Assembly (NCBI GenBank): GCA_004009845.1
Contig: RMBW01000036.1
Span: 124,001 to 188,000, forward strand
DNA: 64,000 nucleotides
Direction: 5' to 3'
Origin: Davidsoniella eucalypti
Taxonomy: Eukaryota; Ascomycota; Sordariomycetes; Microascales; Ceratocystidaceae
Within the stretch, counting starts at the first letter, position 1. Each line of letters begins with the position of its first letter. A model generated the notes under the pieces. That model was not told the DNA's origin and made no database searches. It saw only the letters and a program-made list of their open reading frames with translations. Positions 37,489-48,600 of this stretch are shown here, piece after piece. The position numbers and the translations under genes were made by a program.

Positions 37489-37622
37489 CAAGCAAGTGTG
37501 GAGAAACGAAGCTTCCTGGAGTCCGGGGGCTGACTGTTAGCAAGTACATAGTTATAGCTGGTCGCTAGCGTGGCGTTCAGGGTACCTGGCTAGCATTTAG
37601 TCATGTGACGGATGGCAGCACT

Positions 37623-37699
37623 GCAAACAGCCGGCAAAGGCACGGCTACGGCTTCAAAGAAAGCAAGCATCTAGCGCCGTGAAGCCAGCAAACAGCCGG
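37623..37699 (+). repeat. 12-bp direct repeat pair upstream of PDK
   Basis: GCAAACAGCCGG occurs at 37623-37634 and again at 37688-37699, 65 bp apart. The second copy is flanked on both sides by GAAGCC. It could be a paired factor site in the PDK promoter; this is inference. Confidence 0.4.
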
Positions 37700-38675
37700 T
37701 TGAAGCCTTCCCGCTGGCCGTATCGTAGCATGTGCCTGGGGTAACAATATAAGCAGAGTCAGTGCTGCAAGCTAGTATCCTACAATCAAACACCTGAAGA
37801 AAAAAGGCGATAGAGCACATAGTTCTAGCAAACAGTGGAGAAGCCCGTAACTACAGTGCTTTTCATCTAAACGGCTCCAGGTTCTCAGGTCCATGTGAAA
37901 ACGAAGCCGCTGCTCCAAAATCCGCCTCTGTATTGCGCTTTAGCCAAAAACCGTGCTAGAACGACTTCTCCGGTGTTTTTCCCGCTGCCCCGAATCGTGC
38001 CCAACCTAGATTCTTGCAAACTCACGGGTTTCTGGCTATTCTTGACAGCTTCATCCGTTACTTCCCTATTTGATTATTTCACCTCAGCCTTACCTCTCTG
38101 ATCGGGCCAGTCATTTCCCAGCTCTTGTTTCTATCGTGATATTTTCATCCTTGTTTTGTCAGCCGCTTCTCTTATCTTCACCAATAATTGCCAGTATTTT
38201 TTCCACCCCACAGCATCATTCTTTCCGTCAACCGAGACGCTGCAGGCTTGTCTATTGGTGGGTAAGTTCTTGCTTTGCTGCAAGCTTAGTGCTGCTGTTA
38301 CTGCCACTACAAGCTAATCGTGCGACTGCAAGGCCCTGTTGCTATCGTGCTGCTGCTGTAACGTCAGATGTCACGCTTTCCAAGCTCCCGCCCTTACTAT
38401 AACAAGCATCCATAGCTTCCTCCAGACCTGCCCGCAAGCCTCGGCAGGCCTTCGCTCTATTCCCGGTCTTGCCGCTCCCTTTGTCTGGGACAAGCCTAAT
38501 ATCTTCTATCCTGACTCATCAACTGCATCTTCCGTATCCGGCCACCCACCCACCACCTCTTCTTTGTGCCCTCTTTGTATATCCCTTCTGTACCACTCGT
38601 CTTACCGGCATCCGAGCACTCTAGACCTGCTGTCATACCCGCCCACCATCCACGCCGCCTCACCCACCGCCCGCC

Positions 38676-40277
38676 ATGTCCTGGAAGGCTAGTGAGCGGC
38701 TGATGGACACCATCCGGCACTATGCCAGCTTCCCAGCTACCGGCGTGAGTTTGCGTCAGATGGTCCAGTTCGGCGAGAAGCCCAACGTCGGTATGTTCTA
38801 CGTCGATACTTGGTCAATGCATGTGACGCTCGTCACTGTGAAAAGCTACTAACCGCCTGTCTGCTCGGTATAGGCACCTTGTTTCGCGCTTCACAGTTTT
38901 TGGCCGAGGAATTACCTATCCGTCTTGCCCACAGAGTTCAAGAGCTCGATAGCTTACCAGATGGCCTCAGTGATATGCCATCAGTCAAAAAAGTTCAAGA
39001 TTGGTACGCCCAATCATTCGAGGTACTACTACAACCATCTACATAACAATCTGCACAACACTCACAGAGACAATTCTTACTCTATCTTACCATTGCTAAT
39101 CCTTGCCCACCAGGAAATCACCGCCCTTCCCCGACCAAAGCTAGACCTGGATATCCGCGAACGGTTTACGTCTCCGGCCCGCGGCCCGATCAAGACAACG
39201 AAGCTTCTCACCGAAGCCACTATGAACCCAAGCCTTGAAGAAACACAGTACCAGGCCTCCATGGGGTTTGGCAACCGGGAAATCGACAACGCTCACATGC
39301 TGCACAAGAAAAGTAACTCCTCTGCACGGAGATACTTTGCCCTCGTTAACGACATGGATGTCTGGCCTGCCGATCTACAGTTCTTCAACAAGCGTTTCTC
39401 CGATACCCTGAAGCTTATCAAGCGGCGGCATGACTCCGTTGTCACAACAATGGCTCAGGGTGTGCTCGAATACAAGCGCAAACGCCAGCGCATGCAAATC
39501 GACAACAATATCCAGGCCTTTCTCGACCGCTTCTACATGTCGCGTATCGGAATTCGTATGTTGATCGGCCAGCACATTGCGCTTACCGACCATAGCCACT
39601 ACCGCGACCCGTCTTATGTTGGTATCATCTGCACCAAGACGAACGTGAAAGAGCTAGCGCAAGAAGCCATTGAAAACGCACGCTTTGTCTGTGAGGACCA
39701 CTATGGCCTCTTCGACGCTCCCAAGATCCAGCTAGTCTGTCCACCAAACCTCAACTTCATGTATGTGCCAGGCCATCTGTCACACATGCTGTTCGAGACC
39801 CTCAAGAATTCTCTGCGTGCTGTTGTCGAAAGCCATGGGCAGGAGTCGGACCACTTCCCTGTCACCAAGGTCATCGTAGCTGAGGGAAAGGAAGATATCA
39901 CAATCAAGGTCTCCGACGAAGGTGGTGGCATCCCACGCAGCGCAATCCCACTTGTTTGGACCTACATGTACACCACAGTTGATCGGACGCCCAGTCTTGA
40001 CCCGGATTTCGACAAGAGTGATTTCAAGGCGCCCATGGCTGGATTTGGCTATGGCTTGCCCATTTCGCGCTTGTACGCCCGCTACTTTGGTGGCGACCTC
40101 AAGCTCATCAGTATGGAGGGGTAAGCTCTACTGCATCATTATGCAATATACCCAATATGGCCTAGTCCAACCCCCAAGGCTGTTGCATCCACTAACGCTT
40201 CTCGTTTGTTTAGGTACGGAACTGATGTCTACCTCCACTTGAATCGTCTCTCGAGCTCGCTCGAACCCCTTCCGTAG
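38676..40277 (+). CDS. Mitochondrial pyruvate dehydrogenase kinase (PDK/BCKDK family)
   Basis: Exons 38676-38790, 38874-39022, 39114-40120 and 40214-40277 join to 444 aa. The kinase phosphorylates and inactivates the E1 alpha subunit of the pyruvate (or branched-chain keto acid) dehydrogenase complex in the matrix. The N-terminal helical domain starts with SERLMDTIRHYASFPATGVSLRQM and continues with FLAEELPIRLAHRV. The GHKL ATPase domain has the N-box LFETLKNSLRAVVE (Asn about 320), G1 box DEGGGIP (356-362) and G2 box GFGYGLP (398-404). The last splice creates MEGYGTDVYLHL. Segment 109-158 is a loop typical of fungal PDKs. The overall pattern fits the yeast Pkp1-like branch, but the substrate cannot be told from sequence, so no symbol is given. 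Confidence 0.93.
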
Positions 40278-41505
40278 CAATCAACCGTCATGAGGGAAGC
40301 AAAGCCTGGTAGCCGGTTCCACACGGGTTATCAAGACCCAGCAGAAGTGTCTCCCACTGTCTATTATTACGGCCACCGCCACAAAAACACACCCCAAAGC
40401 CATTCCCGTTCCCGAGGACTGACGATGCCGCTACGATACATTGCCCGCTCACGTCTCAAGAGCCCACGTGAGTTGGTTGAAATTAGCGAACGCCGCCAAG
40501 TTGGCGATGCCGAGGCCATGGTCAATCATGGTACACGTGTTTCAAACCATGACGACCATCAGCTTTAGATGAGTCAAACATCTTTGTTAGTGACGGTTCA
40601 TATCAAAATGAGATTCTCTCTTCTCCTGCTGCCACTATAGAGTTGATACTCCTAGTCTGAAGTAACTAGGCTTGTTGATCTATATCCTTTTTCTATCTTC
40701 CCTATTATCCACAATCCGAGAAGCGTACTCTCTTGTATCATATATACTATATCTTACTATCTTACTGCTGTCTTTAGAAGATATTTTCCGCATAGAATCG
40801 CAATCTCACGTTTCCCTCTTCTTCCATCTATCTTGGATAATTATCTCTCGTCGTTCACTCATTTGGCATACACTCACTCCTGAACTTGGGTTCTTTGCAT
40901 ACTGTCACTCCTATATCTTCCAGTCTTTGTTACTCTCAGTGTTGTTATGGCTTACGAGCTATATAGACGTGTGTTTTTGTCTTTTGATTATACTTTGGCT
41001 TGTTGGTTTTTTTCTTTATGTCCTTTCGATATTATTAATACTGTATAACGAAAAGAATATCAATGCCTAAGCGCCTTTATAGCCGAACATGACTTTTTAC
41101 GAACATGAATATGTGTAATAACAACTGCCATAAGCATACGTATTTAGCTGATTGGACAGCTAGTTCTCTGGAATGGCCTAGCAACCAGAATCCCTTCGTG
41201 ATTTAATTGGAAGAGTCATATTGGTTACGGCTATGATCTGTGGTTTCGTTTTAGGTAGCAACGCATTAGATGGTAATAAAACTGCTACCTTTTGTTGCTT
41301 GTATCGATTGCAGGCCTCATGCATAACGAGCCCGACAAAACTCGCACCTGCGATACCAAATAAAGACTTTCTCGGGTTTCTCTCTTGTGAGTTAAAGCTA
41401 TTGATAGTTCTTATATGATCGGAATTCAGTATCGTATCTAGCAAACTCATCAATATATCAAGAACATCTGCTATTTTCCGATACTTGTCAGCTCAATTCT
41501 TTGCG
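40278..41505. other. Intergenic region PDK / PIF1-like helicase
   Basis: The first 300 bp remain open in one frame (40290-40568) but read as 3' UTR. The rest is T-rich and AT-rich. A minus-strand frame at 41178-41453 has no recognisable domain. Nothing else is seen. Confidence 0.5.
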
Positions 41506-43506
41506 ATGCTAGTCTCTGCCTTGCGCCGTTATGGCGCACGAGACGTGCATCAGCATCTTCGTCAGCGTCTTCTGCTCGTTGGTCAGCATAACCAATTCGA
41601 TTATCCTACCAAAGTCAACGGAACTACTCCCACCGTTGGGCTATCCTCCTATTCAACCGGCTCAAGCTCCGCCAGCACCATCGATGACTTTCGGTCCACA
41701 TTCTCATATCTTCAACCCAAGCAAAGTCTTGACGACGAGCAGTCATTACAGAGCACCAGTGTGTGTGCCAACGATGATGGCCACGACTTAGACCCTGAGC
41801 AACAACGTGCCTTCGAGGCTGCTACCCAAACGGACAAGAATATATTCATCACTGGAGCTGCGGGAACTGGCAAAACATATCTTCTGAACAAGATCATCGA
41901 CCATCTGATTCGCAACAAAAAGAAGTTCAAGGTCATTGCCACATCTAGCCAGGCCGCCGCCCTCGCATCTGAAGGAGGCGTTACGTCGTCCAGGTTCGCC
42001 GGCTGGAATCCACGCTCGCCGTCCTATCCTCTCGAAGTTCTCCATAAATGGATACATAAAGGCACTATGACCCACGAGTTCGATGGCGTGGAGGTTCTAG
42101 TCATCGATTCCATCAACACGATGGAAATGACGGAGCTAGAACGCCTCAGCGATGTTATTGCCGGGTTCCGTGGCATAGAAATGCCACGTAGCCGTGGTTT
42201 GCCGTTTGGCGGCTTGCAGGTCATTCTATCGGGTGACTTTTGTCAGTCACCTCCTGTCCTACCACTGGAGAAATGCGGCACGTGTGGTGAAGATTTGAAG
42301 CGTGAGACCACAGATAACAAGCTCACCTATAGTTGCGATCTATGTAGCATCGTCTTACAAGATGCAGATCAATATGCTTTTCGTGCTCCTGTATGGAAAC
42401 GCTTGGATCTCAGTGTCTTCAACTTGAAGCAATGCTATCGTTATGCCAAAAACCCCAAATATCTCGCCATGCTACAGCGTATCCGGACGAAGGGTGTTAC
42501 TTCCGAAGATCTGAAATTGATCAAGGATCCAAAACGCCCAGCCAATGTTAGGGCATCTAAACTTGCGATAAGGGATACTCCGAGCGAGGTGACTCGTATA
42601 TTCCCTTCCAGGAGGTTAGCGGAAGAACACAACGACAAGATGAAGAGGTTTGCTTCGGACCTCAAAACGTTCAGGGCTGTAGATATGGCGCGAGTTGATA
42701 AAGATCTTTATCCTCACCTATCCCACCTCTATGACAAGAACAAAGGTGGACATCTCAAGGCTCTCTCAAGCCACCAATACACGGCGTATCTCAATCTCGC
42801 CATCGACATGCCAGTGATCACTACACACAACATCAGAGGCCATTTATACAATGGACTCCAGGGTGTCATTGTTGGCTTTGAACGCGATACCTCACGTTAC
42901 AGCCCATACCACCTTGACACAAAACATTTACAAAATGCCCAAGGGGAGGTTGCCGAATTCTGTCAAGGCACTGATTTACGCCCAATCGTGAAATTCTTCC
43001 ATACTGGGGAAACGAAAGCCGTATACCCTCACTCGAACTTCGATGTTATGGTGCGTGAGGCATCGGCCTTGATGCGCAAGATCAAGAAAAAGAAGAAGGA
43101 AAACAGACACGAGGTAATACAACCAACAGCCCAAAAATCTAAAACGAGACTAACAAAGGCATATACTAACATCATGGCTTAGACGGTCGATCCTTGGGCA
43201 GAATTCTATGGCCTGGATGAAAAGGAACTACTAAAACGCCTCAAGCCGCCGGTCATAGGACGCACACAGTTCCCACTAGCACCCGCATGGGGCCTTAGCA
43301 TAAGAAACGTTCAGGGCATCGAACTCAAAGAGGCCATTCTGGATTTCACCAAAACACAGCATGCGTCCCAAATCTACACGGCCATGACCCGTGTCAAGAA
43401 CCTAGAGGATATCGCGGTGATCCGGGGCGGTAAAGACCACAAGCCACTCAACTTTGCGCCTGCCGTGAAGAATTTCTATGTCAACCTTGGCCGGGCCACC
43501 TCTTAG
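41506..43506 (+). CDS. PIF1-type DNA helicase, divergent, with inserted zinc ribbon
   Basis: Exons 41506-43113 and 43183-43506, phase 0, give 643 aa; the intron is 69 nt. PIF1 helicases are SF1B 5'-3' enzymes of nuclear and mitochondrial genome maintenance. The start is the first ATG; the N terminus (MLVSALRRYGARDVHQHLRQR) is basic and could be a mitochondrial presequence. Motifs: Walker A GAAGTGKT (117-124), motif III LSGDFCQSPPV with Gln247, motif IV QCYRY, motif V PAWGLSIRNVQG (570-581) and motif VI YTAMTR with Arg606. A CxxC...CxxC zinc ribbon (Cys 257, 260, 277, 280) follows motif III, as I recall for some fungal PIF1-like proteins. Walker B reads VLVIDSIN, with Ser at the position of the catalytic Glu (Ser202), and motif V lacks the usual His-Lys. 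The frame is open throughout, so either a non-canonical enzyme or an early-stage relic. Confidence 0.8.
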
Positions 43507-43799
43507 TTGAGTTCTACTTACGCTGTGTCAAACTGGTTGGATGAGGACCAAGGTCGGATACCATGGCGTGTGTAACACAATATACCTTAATACAACAAGA
43601 TCATTTCAAATTAGTAACGTGTTCGATATACAAACATGACCCGAAATTACTATCATTCAAAGTGTTACTCATGACTTGAAATTAGAGCCACTTAAATACA
43701 ACGAGCCATCCCATGTTATCGAGTATACTTTAGCTGAGTAATAGTTTCTGCCTGTGCCCACTTTACATGTATCCACCATATTTATTTATTACTATTTTA

Positions 43800-45420
43800 C
43801 GTCTACCTACTGTTATTTCGCAGCAATACGACGGCATGTTCCGGACGTGGGCAACTGGCCGCTGCCATCTTCCAGCTCCGTTCCAGCCCAAGTGCTTGCG
43901 GCGTATGGTGCCTTTGCTCGGCACTGCGTGGAGCATACTCTTCATGTCTGCTCCCTTGTAGCATCCGGCGAGATACCTCAAGCCGCTTGCCACATAGTGT
44001 CCGATGTGACATGTGTGATATGCGCCCTGTCTTCCATGACGCTTCTGATCCGCTTCCAAGGCCAGCGGTTCTCAATCATTCGTCGCTTCATTCTCGCTGG
44101 CTCAACTGCGTCAAAAGCTCCCTTGATGTCGAACGCAAAGATAGAGGTGACTTGTTTCCAGTCCTGTGCGACCTCAATTATTCTACGGAGCTCCGTGAGC
44201 ATGTCAGTACCGGCCCTTTTAGGCCTTCACCTCATCCGGAGACAAGGGGAGCCACTCGTTTGCGCGACAAGTTAGGCTCCTGGAACTGCCATTCTGAGCC
44301 GGAGTTCGGCTTAGTGTGTGTAACCCTGACAACCATTGATTCCGCGGTGCATGTCGTCTTCGTGCCGTCCAGCTTCTGCAATAGTGGAATTCGTCTGTCA
44401 GTCTGGTCATTGCCCCGTTTGATTGCACGGAAGATGTCTCCTGTTTCTTTCAAACCGTCGATGATCTTGCTCATCAATGTCTTTTTGGCTTGGAGTAACC
44501 ACCCGCTGCATTGCGTTTTGCTGCTTGACGTATAAAGCTCATAGAGTCAAGTAACCCGGTCTTTTTCGACAAATGTCACGTGCTGCCCTCATCACGGCAT
44601 TGAGCTGTCTACACTTGTTGTTCCACCATGGCTTGAGGTCTATGTTGGGCGTCTTCGATGCCAACACATCCAGTGCCGTTCCCACTACAGCGACTAATTC
44701 CTTGGCAAGAAGTTCTGCTTTGTCTGCCCCGTTATCATCGCCATCATCTCCGAGCAGCCCAGGCCGCCGCTTTGTCTTTCGCATTCGGTGTCGAATCGGT
44801 CTACATCCATTTTGCCCAACCTCCATCTTATCTCAGGGCGTTTTCGGGACGCCCTTGTTTCGATTTCCAATTCGAGTTTCTCATGGTGCTCCCGGGAATG
44901 ACTTTCATCCGGGTCTCCCATCTCACCACCGCTGTCTACGGTACCACGACCAAATCGATCACTCTCCCAGCTCTGTGCGTAGGTTCGTCCTTCTTGGTTC
45001 AACACAGCTAGTTCTTGGTCGGTCAGCCAATTTTCAAGAGTCTTCCTCACCGGACCGCAAACACCGTTCCGGCGCATTGCACACTCCCAAAAGTCGGAGC
45101 ACCCCCTTCGTTGTCTTGGTGCGGATTGGGCACAGGTCCAGATGGGACTGATGTGTCTCGAGTGTCTCGATATCTTTCCGCACATAAGCGATGCTTTGTG
45201 GCCGGTCCCCCCATCCTTCCCTCAGGCTATGCAGAGTTAATTCTAGGCGGGACTTCGTTCCGTCCTTACGTGATCCGATCCAGGGCTCTCACACAAGAAT
45301 GACATCTACCTGTTGCCTAAGGGCACAGAGTAAATCCAATTCATGGTTAGAGCCCGCCTTCCCACGTTGACATTCCACACTGTGTATCCACATTAGGTTA
45401 CCGTTCAACATCACCCCTCC
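43800..45420 (-). mobile_element. Decayed non-LTR retrotransposon (Tad-like LINE), endonuclease to RT fragment
   Basis: Minus-strand reading frames, broken by frameshifts and stops, follow the order of a LINE ORF2. From about 45412 the endonuclease start is recognisable (ELDLLCALRQQVDVILV, stop at 45289-45291, then EPWIG). Further on comes the endonuclease C-terminal part (LAVLNQEGRTYAQSW, 44.9-45.0 kb). The linker contains PWWNNKCRQLNAVMRAARD (44.55-44.6 kb). The start of the reverse transcriptase has FAFDIKGAFDAV, motif A, near 44.1 kb. The polymerase YxDD region is not visible, and neither ORF1 nor RNase H is seen. The copy lacks its 3' half, unusual for a LINE, so the end has probably been deleted or decayed. 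The exact left edge is uncertain. Confidence 0.75.
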
Positions 45421-45499
45421 TAGGCTATATATACCAAGGCAAATATATATATATATTTCGAGAAATCCCCATTTTCAAAGCATCGTGATCAAAAAATGA

Positions 45500-45613
45500 T
45501 GAGTTGGGCGCGATTCGAACGCGCGATCCTTTCGAAACTGTGGAACCCTTTTCGGGCATAAGGGATTCAAGTATGCCTTGAACACAGCGCCTTAACCACT
45601 CGGCCACCAACCC
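45500..45613 (-). tRNA. tRNA-Leu (anticodon CAA) with 33-nt intron
   Basis: Class II tRNA on the minus strand. The acceptor stem GGGTTGG (45613-45607) pairs with CCAACTC (45507-45501) with one G-U wobble. The D arm is GCCGAGTGGTTAAGGC, the anticodon stem CTGTG/CACAG, and the T arm GCGCG-TTCGAAT-CGCGC. The anticodon CAA is at 45580-45578. A 33-nt intron (45576-45544) sits one base after the anticodon, the canonical 37/38 position. It contains TTGAA, which can pair with the anticodon loop as in other eukaryotic pre-tRNAs. Decodes UUG leucine codons. Confidence 0.93.
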
Positions 45614-48600
45614 GGTTTAATTGCTCTTGATAAACCGACGTTTACATGACTATATAAGGAGCTCACTCCCAACGCGGAGGACTTTAATAGACGTTAAATA
45701 TAATCAAATCAAATCAAGAGGCCGGAGGTTCCCGGAAGATGAACATCAACTGACTGCTTCTGTTTGAGAAATGCGTCTTATGGGTGCAAAGTAACAGCAG
45801 GTAGACGGTAGGCATTCTGTTGGAGCGTGGCCAACAAAGGAAAGGAAGGTTATCAAAAAGCTGATGTCTAACTCGTCCTTTCTGTAACGGTAGATCACGC
45901 TTAAGAACATAGGGGTTCTATGATCTTCAGATATTGCGTTCTTCCCTGTAAGATGATGAGTGACAACTACATTTGTATTTACTGCAGTTATTACAAGTTC
46001 TGTATTGTTGAAGTCAGCGTCCGCTGTCTTTGCTATAAAAACAACATTGGCTGACCATTGTGGCCACTTGGTGTGACATTGAGTTATCAATATCACAATT
46101 ATCTACAAGTTTCTCGCGGCTATTCATTGAACTATATCTTTGCCTAGAATCAGCCTTTCATTCCATATACTAGCCCAATTACAATTTACAATTTATTCAA
46201 GCCAAACACCCGGTTTTCCACACGACGATGATACTTACTGCCTTACATGGTGAAGGGTAACCTTGACCTATCAATAACATGTAAGCCGCCGTTTTATCGT
46301 TACAATGACTGCATAATCTAAAAATACATAACTATACTTAAATCATATCTGCAAATGCCGAGGTGGGTATCGATTCTTAAATCACCACCGCCCCGTCATC
46401 ACATCAAAGTAGGGGGGATGATGTATATATACAACTTTCCTTTGTTTATTTTAGCGTATTTGAAGTTGCAGAATATGTACTACTTGCAGACGCCGCTATA
46501 TCAATCAGGATCATCAGAAGCAAAAAAAAAACACATATAGCAGCCCGTATATAGCTTAGTAGCATAACTTTGTTAATTTCAGTATCTCAACTGGAAGACG
46601 ATTACTTACAACTTACAGCTTATAGCTGATAGTCATCCGAGGTCTGAGGCATTTCTAGGGATAGCCAATTTGTTTATCAAGCACAGCATAACATCTTTGA
46701 AGTCACCACAGTATTGACATCAGATCTACAAGGAGGACAAACCCATCATCATACCGCAGTCAATATATAAAGAATTACGCAACAGTTTCAGCTACCAAAC
46801 TTCCATACCATAACCACTTTGTAGAAGACTTTTTAACAATTTCTGTCTAGAAACTTCAAAAAGGTTAATTGTGACAGTGTGACAGGAAGCCGACGAAAGA
46901 GCTGGACAGTGTGCCTTACTAAGCAGGAGAATTTCTGTGTCACCTAAGTCTCACCTAGTCTTGTAAGTATTGAGACATTTCTCAGTCGAACAGCTTGTTA
47001 TAGATCTATCGCCGACCGAGTTTGGGAAAGAGATCAACAAAATAGAAAAATGAGTGGCATGTAACACGTTTCCAAGTTTGTTTATATGTACAAGTATTGG
47101 TCTTTCACCAACCTCAACCAAGTCTCTCAATGTTCTCAGCCTAGAAAAATGGCACCGGTAGCCCACTACATACGAACGGCTACATACGAACAGCATAACA
47201 TGCCGAAGAACGCTGTGCAGTTTTATATCTTTGCCACGCGTCGGTATGCCCATGAGTAATCTAGCACTATATAACACAGAAACCAGATAGCCCCATCAAG
47301 ACAGCCTAAGACTCCAGGTATATATATATTAGGTAAATGGTAACTTATGCCATTCGTATTTGAGACCAATCTCGCGTTCTATGCAATGCAACACAGCTCG
47401 AGATATGGTGATTCATCTATACTAGACAACCAATAAAACAGCAGCATTTGTCTTGTTTTTTTTTGGTTACATGCCATGGTATCTCATGTATACGCAAGAC
47501 TAGAAGATGGTTGTGAGGAACTCAGATAGTGCAAGGCGTAACTCTTGCACATGTCTCGTTATTCTTTCCTGGCGATACCACATGAACTTCCATAGAAGGC
47601 CACGATATTATCATAGTCAACTTCAAATGTAGAAATTAGGAGCTCTTGAACTATGCAATGTTGTTCGAACTTTTGCACTGGAATTCGCCTCTTTTGGGCA
47701 GCGCCATGAGATCACAATGTGTCGGTGTCTCGTAGAAAAATAGCCACATTCTTTCCATGTTCCATATTTCTCTCCCATGAATATTGTCTGACTATGCAGC
47801 GATCGTAACCCTTTATATCCGTGTATTTGTACTTTTTTTATCCTCATGATATCAGTATTCTCAGGATGCCCTATATACGACATATCGAAATGAATGAATA
47901 GAGTGGCCATGTGATTTATTCATACAGAAAACAATGACTATGATGGCGCCCTTCATACTATACGTACATTGATAACCCGATGTAAGGGTTATGTCTGCCT
48001 CTTGTACTCCGATGATCTGCAACGTTAGACCGGAGCTCCGTAAACATCAGTAGTCAAAGCATCAATCGGGCAGGCTTCTAGACCATTAATTCAGGCAACC
48101 CAAGACGCCAGACAAAAACCAGAATCATTTCAGTACATGAAGCAACGGTAACGCTACTAGCTAGAGTGAGAGATCTCTCGGCATTAAAGACATCAGCGGC
48201 ATTTCTTTTTCTTATCTTACTGCTACTCTAGGAGGTATTTACAATCACATCTGCTACTTGGCAGTATTTTCTTTCCATTTTCCATTTGATATCGATGGCG
48301 GGGTTCCAACACTGACACGGAAAGTTTCCCAGCTTTGTTTACTTTGAGGCGATGCAAGTTTGAGACCCGGGGTTTGCTAGGGCTGCTGATACCAGGCTTT
48401 ATAATGCCATACAACCGAAGTACGTTAGGCTTTACTAAGAATCATGCAGCGGCCGCTTTTCGTCCCGTCCGCGCCGAGGAATGCGCGGTGTATTGTTATG
48501 GTGGTTATAGTTGTAGAAGCCCACCCTTCTCTTGTTCCCGATTAGTACATTCGGATACTAATTGGTGGATATAATGGATTTCTTGGATTTCTTGGAGGGA

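Larger units (their letters stand above)
35918..38675. other. Divergent intergenic region, coiled-coil gene / PDK
   Basis: About 2.75 kb between two divergent starts, with no supportable gene. It contains a perfect TGACGTCA palindrome (36266-36273), a 9-bp perfect hairpin (37464-37488) and a 12-bp direct repeat (37623-37634 and 37688-37699). The 700 bp before PDK are pyrimidine-rich and look like a promoter and leader. Confidence 0.55.

Noticed and set aside
40290..40568. A 92-aa frame just after PDK
   Set aside because: It starts 13 bp after the PDK stop, has no domain and is best read as 3' UTR. I checked whether it extends PDK, but the PDK C terminus is already complete.
43754..45302. Plus-strand open frames of 95-192 aa over the LINE relic
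   Set aside because: They are the antisense of the decayed LINE; the endonuclease and RT motifs are on the minus strand.
45425..45610. A 61-aa minus-strand frame
   Set aside because: It is the translation of the tRNA-Leu gene (the VAEWLRR reading of the D arm), not a protein gene.
48220..48600. A locally GC-rich patch with a B-box-like string near 48360
   Set aside because: I tried to fold it as a tRNA or SINE head, but no acceptor or D arm could be matched.
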